This document shows, one piece after another, positions 6,933 to 8,636 of a stretch of DNA of 8,636 bases. Source of the DNA: Methanosarcinales archaeon (lineage in GTDB: Archaea; Halobacteriota; Syntropharchaeia; Alkanophagales; Methanospirareceae); assembly GCA_025464345.1 (NCBI GenBank), contig JAODGP010000083.1:1-8636 (forward strand), in the 5' to 3' direction. The stretch's first letter is position 1. The number at the start of each line of letters is the position of its first letter. Below the pieces are notes generated by a model, which was not told the origin of the DNA, did not search any database, and worked only from the letters and a program-made list of their open reading frames with translations. The position numbers were made by a program, and so were the translations under genes.

Positions 6933-7559
6933 TCAGGACGCACCTACAAGCACCTTCGCCTTCTTTATCGCGTCAATAGCGTCCATACCATATGCATCAG
7001 CACCTATCTCATCTGCGAACTCCTGCGTCACCGCACCACCTCCCACCATTATCTTCACACCGATATTCCTCTCCCTGAAATACTCTATCACCTCTTTCAT
7101 GTATTCCCGCGTTGTGGTCAGTAGCGCGGACATACCGAGTATATCAGCTCCTGTACGCTGTACCGCTTCTGCAAATTGCTCCTTGCTCACGTCCGTACCG
7201 AGGTCTATTATCTCGAACCCCTCGGATGAGAGCATTATGCATACTATATCTTTGCCTATATCATGTACATCCCCCTTCACCGTGCCAATGACTATCTTAC
7301 CGTTCTTTTCCTCCATGGATTCACGATCTTCAGTCTGCAACAGCGGCTTGAGAATCTCCAGCGCTTTCTTCGCGTTCCAGCCCGCGACCATCAGCTCGGC
7401 ATCGAAATATATCTCCCTGTAGCCACGCCCTATCTCCCTCAGCCCGTCTGTCAACTCCTCTATTACCTTATACGGACTCATGCCTTCTTCCAGTCTACCT
7501 GTACATAATGCCACTATCTTCTTCTTACGTACGTCGAGTAGCGCATCTACCATCTCCAT
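6933..7559 (-). CDS. Methyltransferase corrinoid (B12-binding) protein, MtaC/MtbC/MttC type
   Basis: A small cytosolic corrinoid protein of the type that carries a methyl group on cobalt between a substrate methyltransferase (MtxB) and a second methyltransferase (MtxA or a tetrahydropterin enzyme). Residues 1 to about 85 form the helical cap domain. Residues about 88-208 form the Rossmann-like cobalamin domain with the base-off DxHxxG motif DVHDIG (97-102), where His99 is the expected lower cobalt ligand. MSALL (143-147) and VGGGAV (172-177), which contact the nucleotide tail, are also present. At 208 aa it is full length. Met1 and Met3 are both possible starts; there is no strong ribosome binding site, but the gap to pspAA is only 11 nt. 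No methyltransferase is encoded beside it, so the methyl donor cannot be named. The operon context, between pspAA and ABCE1, is unusual for this family. Confidence 0.88.
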   Translation of the reverse strand: MEMVDALLDVRKKKIVALCTGRLEEGMSPYKVIEELTDGLREIGRGYREIYFDAELMVAGWNAKKALEILKPLLQTEDRESMEEKNGKIVIGTVKGDVHDIGKDIVCIMLSSEGFEIIDLGTDVSKEQFAEAVQRTGADILGMSALLTTTREYMKEVIEYFRERNIGVKIMVGGGAVTQEFADEIGADAYGMDAIDAIKKAKVLVGAS

Positions 7560-7570
7560 AACCTGAACTA

Positions 7571-7855
7571 TTAATCCGGGATGATGCCTTCGCCTTTGAA
7601 TATCTTCTTCGCTTCCTCAAGACTGAGATCATGAGGCGGGATTATAACGTCCGAGTTAACTATTTTAGAAACGTCTAAGGGTTTCGCTTCTCGTTTCACC
7701 AGCTCAATCATCTCATGCAATAATTCACGAAACCGCGCCTCATTATCTCGCTCCACTTCCGCAACTATCTGATTATCCAGTTCGTTCAACCGGGTCAGAA
7801 TCGATTCGTCCACCTCAAATTGACCCTCACCCATTATCCTCACAACCATGGTCAT
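7571..7855 (-). CDS. pspAA: PspA-associated protein PspAA
   Basis: A small soluble protein of 94 aa matching the PspAA family, which is encoded next to PspA in many actinobacteria and archaea and is thought to bind or regulate it. Visible family features are the opening VVRIMGEGQFEVD, the LNELDNQIV helix (18-26), an acidic helical middle with FRELLHEMIELV, and the C-terminal IIPPHDLSLEEAKKIF followed by GEGIIPD. It overlaps the pspA stop by 4 nt (ATGA), so the two are probably coupled in translation. A strong GGAGGTGG, lying inside the last pspA codons, is 7 nt upstream of this ATG. Met3 (7849) would be 13 nt away and is the second choice. No enzyme motif or membrane segment is present. Confidence 0.85.
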   Translation of the reverse strand: MTMVVRIMGEGQFEVDESILTRLNELDNQIVAEVERDNEARFRELLHEMIELVKREAKPLDVSKIVNSDVIIPPHDLSLEEAKKIFKGEGIIPD

Positions 7856-8553
7856 TTCTTACCCACCTCCTCTTTTAACTTCGCCAGCTCTAACTCAACA
7901 TCACCACTCTGTTTCAGCTTCGCAAGTTCTCGCTCGATCTCATCTCTATCGCCCGACAGGTCTTCCAGTGTGCCGGTATCCACAAGTTCATCAAGAGCAG
8001 CCGCACGTGCTTTCATGTCCTCTGTTTTGGATTCCGCTCGCTGGATCGCCAGTCCCACATCACTCATCTCCTCCGATATACCACTTACTGCCTCGTTTAT
8101 CCTGATCTGAGCTTCAGCAGCCGAGTATTGCGCCTTTATAACCTCTTTCCTCGTCCTGAACGCTTCAACCTTCGCCGACAGTCGCTTCTCTGCCGCGGAT
8201 AGTTTCTCCTGCTCCTTCTGTAGATCAGCAATCTGCTGCTTCAGACCTTCTATCTCTGCTTCCATCTGTGTCTTACGCTGCAATGCAAGCCGTGCAAGGT
8301 CTTCACGGTTCAACTCCAGTGCTTCACGAGCCTGCCGCTCCAGCTTCTTCACGCTCTGCTCCAGCTTCGTCTTCTGCAGTTCCAGTCGCTTCTTAGATGT
8401 CGCTACCTCTGCAACGCCACGCTTCACCTTCTGTAATGCCTCTATCTGTTTCTGATATGAATATTCAAGAGTCTCTCGTGGATCTTCGAACTTGTCCAGT
8501 ACCTTGTTCACCTTCGCTTTCACTATCACACTCATACGGTCTAACAGTCCCAT
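7852..8553 (-). CDS. pspA: PspA/IM30 (Vipp1) family membrane-stress protein
   Basis: A peripheral membrane protein of the bacterial and archaeal ESCRT-III superfamily, which assembles into rods or rings and stabilises damaged membrane. The 233-aa chain is almost wholly helical. Residues 1-22 (MGLLDRMSVIVKAKVNKVLD...) are the amphipathic lipid-binding helix, and DPRE (24-27) is the conserved loop after it. From about 28 to 160 there is a long charged coiled coil rich in K, E, Q and R. The acidic tail includes LEDLSGDRDEIERELAKLK. No transmembrane segment or signal peptide is present. The start at 8553 is fixed by GAGGTGA (8566-8560) 6 nt upstream. It is the first gene of the group pspA-pspAA-corrinoid protein-ABCE1. 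No PspB, PspC or PspF partners are seen. Confidence 0.93.
   Translation of the reverse strand: MGLLDRMSVIVKAKVNKVLDKFEDPRETLEYSYQKQIEALQKVKRGVAEVATSKKRLELQKTKLEQSVKKLERQAREALELNREDLARLALQRKTQMEAEIEGLKQQIADLQKEQEKLSAAEKRLSAKVEAFRTRKEVIKAQYSAAEAQIRINEAVSGISEEMSDVGLAIQRAESKTEDMKARAAALDELVDTGTLEDLSGDRDEIERELAKLKQSGDVELELAKLKEEVGKK
7863..7870 (-). promoter_or_regulatory. Ribosome binding site of pspAA inside the pspA C-terminus
   Basis: GGAGGTGG on the minus strand is an almost complete anti-16S match. It encodes part of the EEVG near the PspA C-terminus and lies 7 nt before the pspAA ATG at 7855. It decides the start in favour of Met1 over Met3. Confidence 0.7.
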
Positions 8554-8559
8554 CTCTCA

Positions 8560-8566
8560 TCACCTC
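8560..8566 (-). promoter_or_regulatory. Ribosome binding site of pspA
   Basis: GAGGTGA on the minus strand, 6 nt upstream of the ATG at 8553. It shows that pspA mRNA has a leader, so transcription must start upstream of 8566. No single TATA box on the minus strand is convincing; AT-rich stretches at 8582-8589 and near 8594-8604 are possible. Confidence 0.7.
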
Positions 8567-8576
8567 TATATAAATA
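8567..8576 (+). promoter_or_regulatory. TATA box of the divergent gene at the right edge
   Basis: TATATAAATA on the plus strand, centred about 27 nt before position 8598. That would give a transcript beginning about 4 nt ahead of the ATG at 8602, which is effectively leaderless. The box directly abuts the pspA ribosome binding site on the other strand, so the two divergent genes share a very small control region. Confidence 0.5.
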
Positions 8577-8601
8577 CAAAAGTATTATACCTAAATGATT
8601 A

Positions 8602-8636
8602 ATGGAAAAGTTCGATCAGTGGGATGTATATGCGAA
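8602..8636 (+). CDS. Start of a divergent protein, cut by the window edge
   Basis: An ATG at 8602 opens a frame MEKFDQWDVYA that runs to the end of the window. There is no ribosome binding site, but a TATA box 26-35 nt upstream suits a leaderless archaeal mRNA. Openings such as F-D-x-W-x-x-Y are common at the start of class I SAM-dependent methyltransferases, but eleven residues are far too few to name a product. The alternative ATG at 8595 gives MINGKVRSVGCICE, which looks less protein-like. Confidence 0.4.
   Translation, partial: MEKFDQWDVYA

Noticed and set aside
1..8636. CRISPR array, rRNA, or complete insertion sequence
   Set aside because: No regularly spaced repeats, no rRNA-like sequence and no paired terminal inverted repeats around an intact transposase are visible on either strand.

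Overview
The window looks like chromosomal DNA of a euryarchaeon, most plausibly a methanogen-like or anaerobic methane/alkane-oxidising lineage. The grounds are an archaeal ABCE1 with two 4Fe-4S clusters, a fused archaeal-type CoaBC, a tRNA without an encoded CCA end, BRE/TATA-like promoters, a methyltransferase-type corrinoid protein and an oxygen-sensitive radical SAM activase. The lineage is inferred from gene content only; nothing here fixes the genus.

Layout. Bases 1-155 hold a leftward promoter and the probable start codon of a gene that runs out of the window. A minus-strand group follows (reading from 3336 down to 156): M42 metallo-aminopeptidase, NrdG-type radical SAM activase, tRNA-Ala(GGC), and coaBC. 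The peptidase and activase are 2 nt apart. The tRNA has its own TATA box and ends 6 nt before the coaBC start codon, so tRNA and mRNA are probably made as one transcript. A divergent promoter region (3337-3474) separates this group from the only complete plus-strand gene, a two-domain MgtE/SLC41-type divalent cation transporter. Its downstream flank (4747-5145) is a low-coding stretch with a probable decayed transposase N-terminus and a T-rich terminator candidate.

A second minus-strand group (8553 down to 5146) is tightly packed: pspA, pspAA (4-nt ATGA overlap), a B12-binding corrinoid protein (11-nt gap) and ABCE1 (35-nt gap). This looks like one operon that joins membrane-stress ESCRT-III-like proteins to a one-carbon carrier and the ribosome recycling ATPase. 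No partner methyltransferase for the corrinoid protein lies in the window. At the right edge a divergent plus-strand gene starts at 8602 behind a well-placed TATA box that abuts the pspA ribosome binding site.

Most genes are ordinary housekeeping genes with intact motifs. The points that stand out are the tRNA-coaBC junction, the composition of the pspA-to-ABCE1 operon, the transposase-like remnant, and the compact divergent promoters at 8554-8601 and at the left edge.
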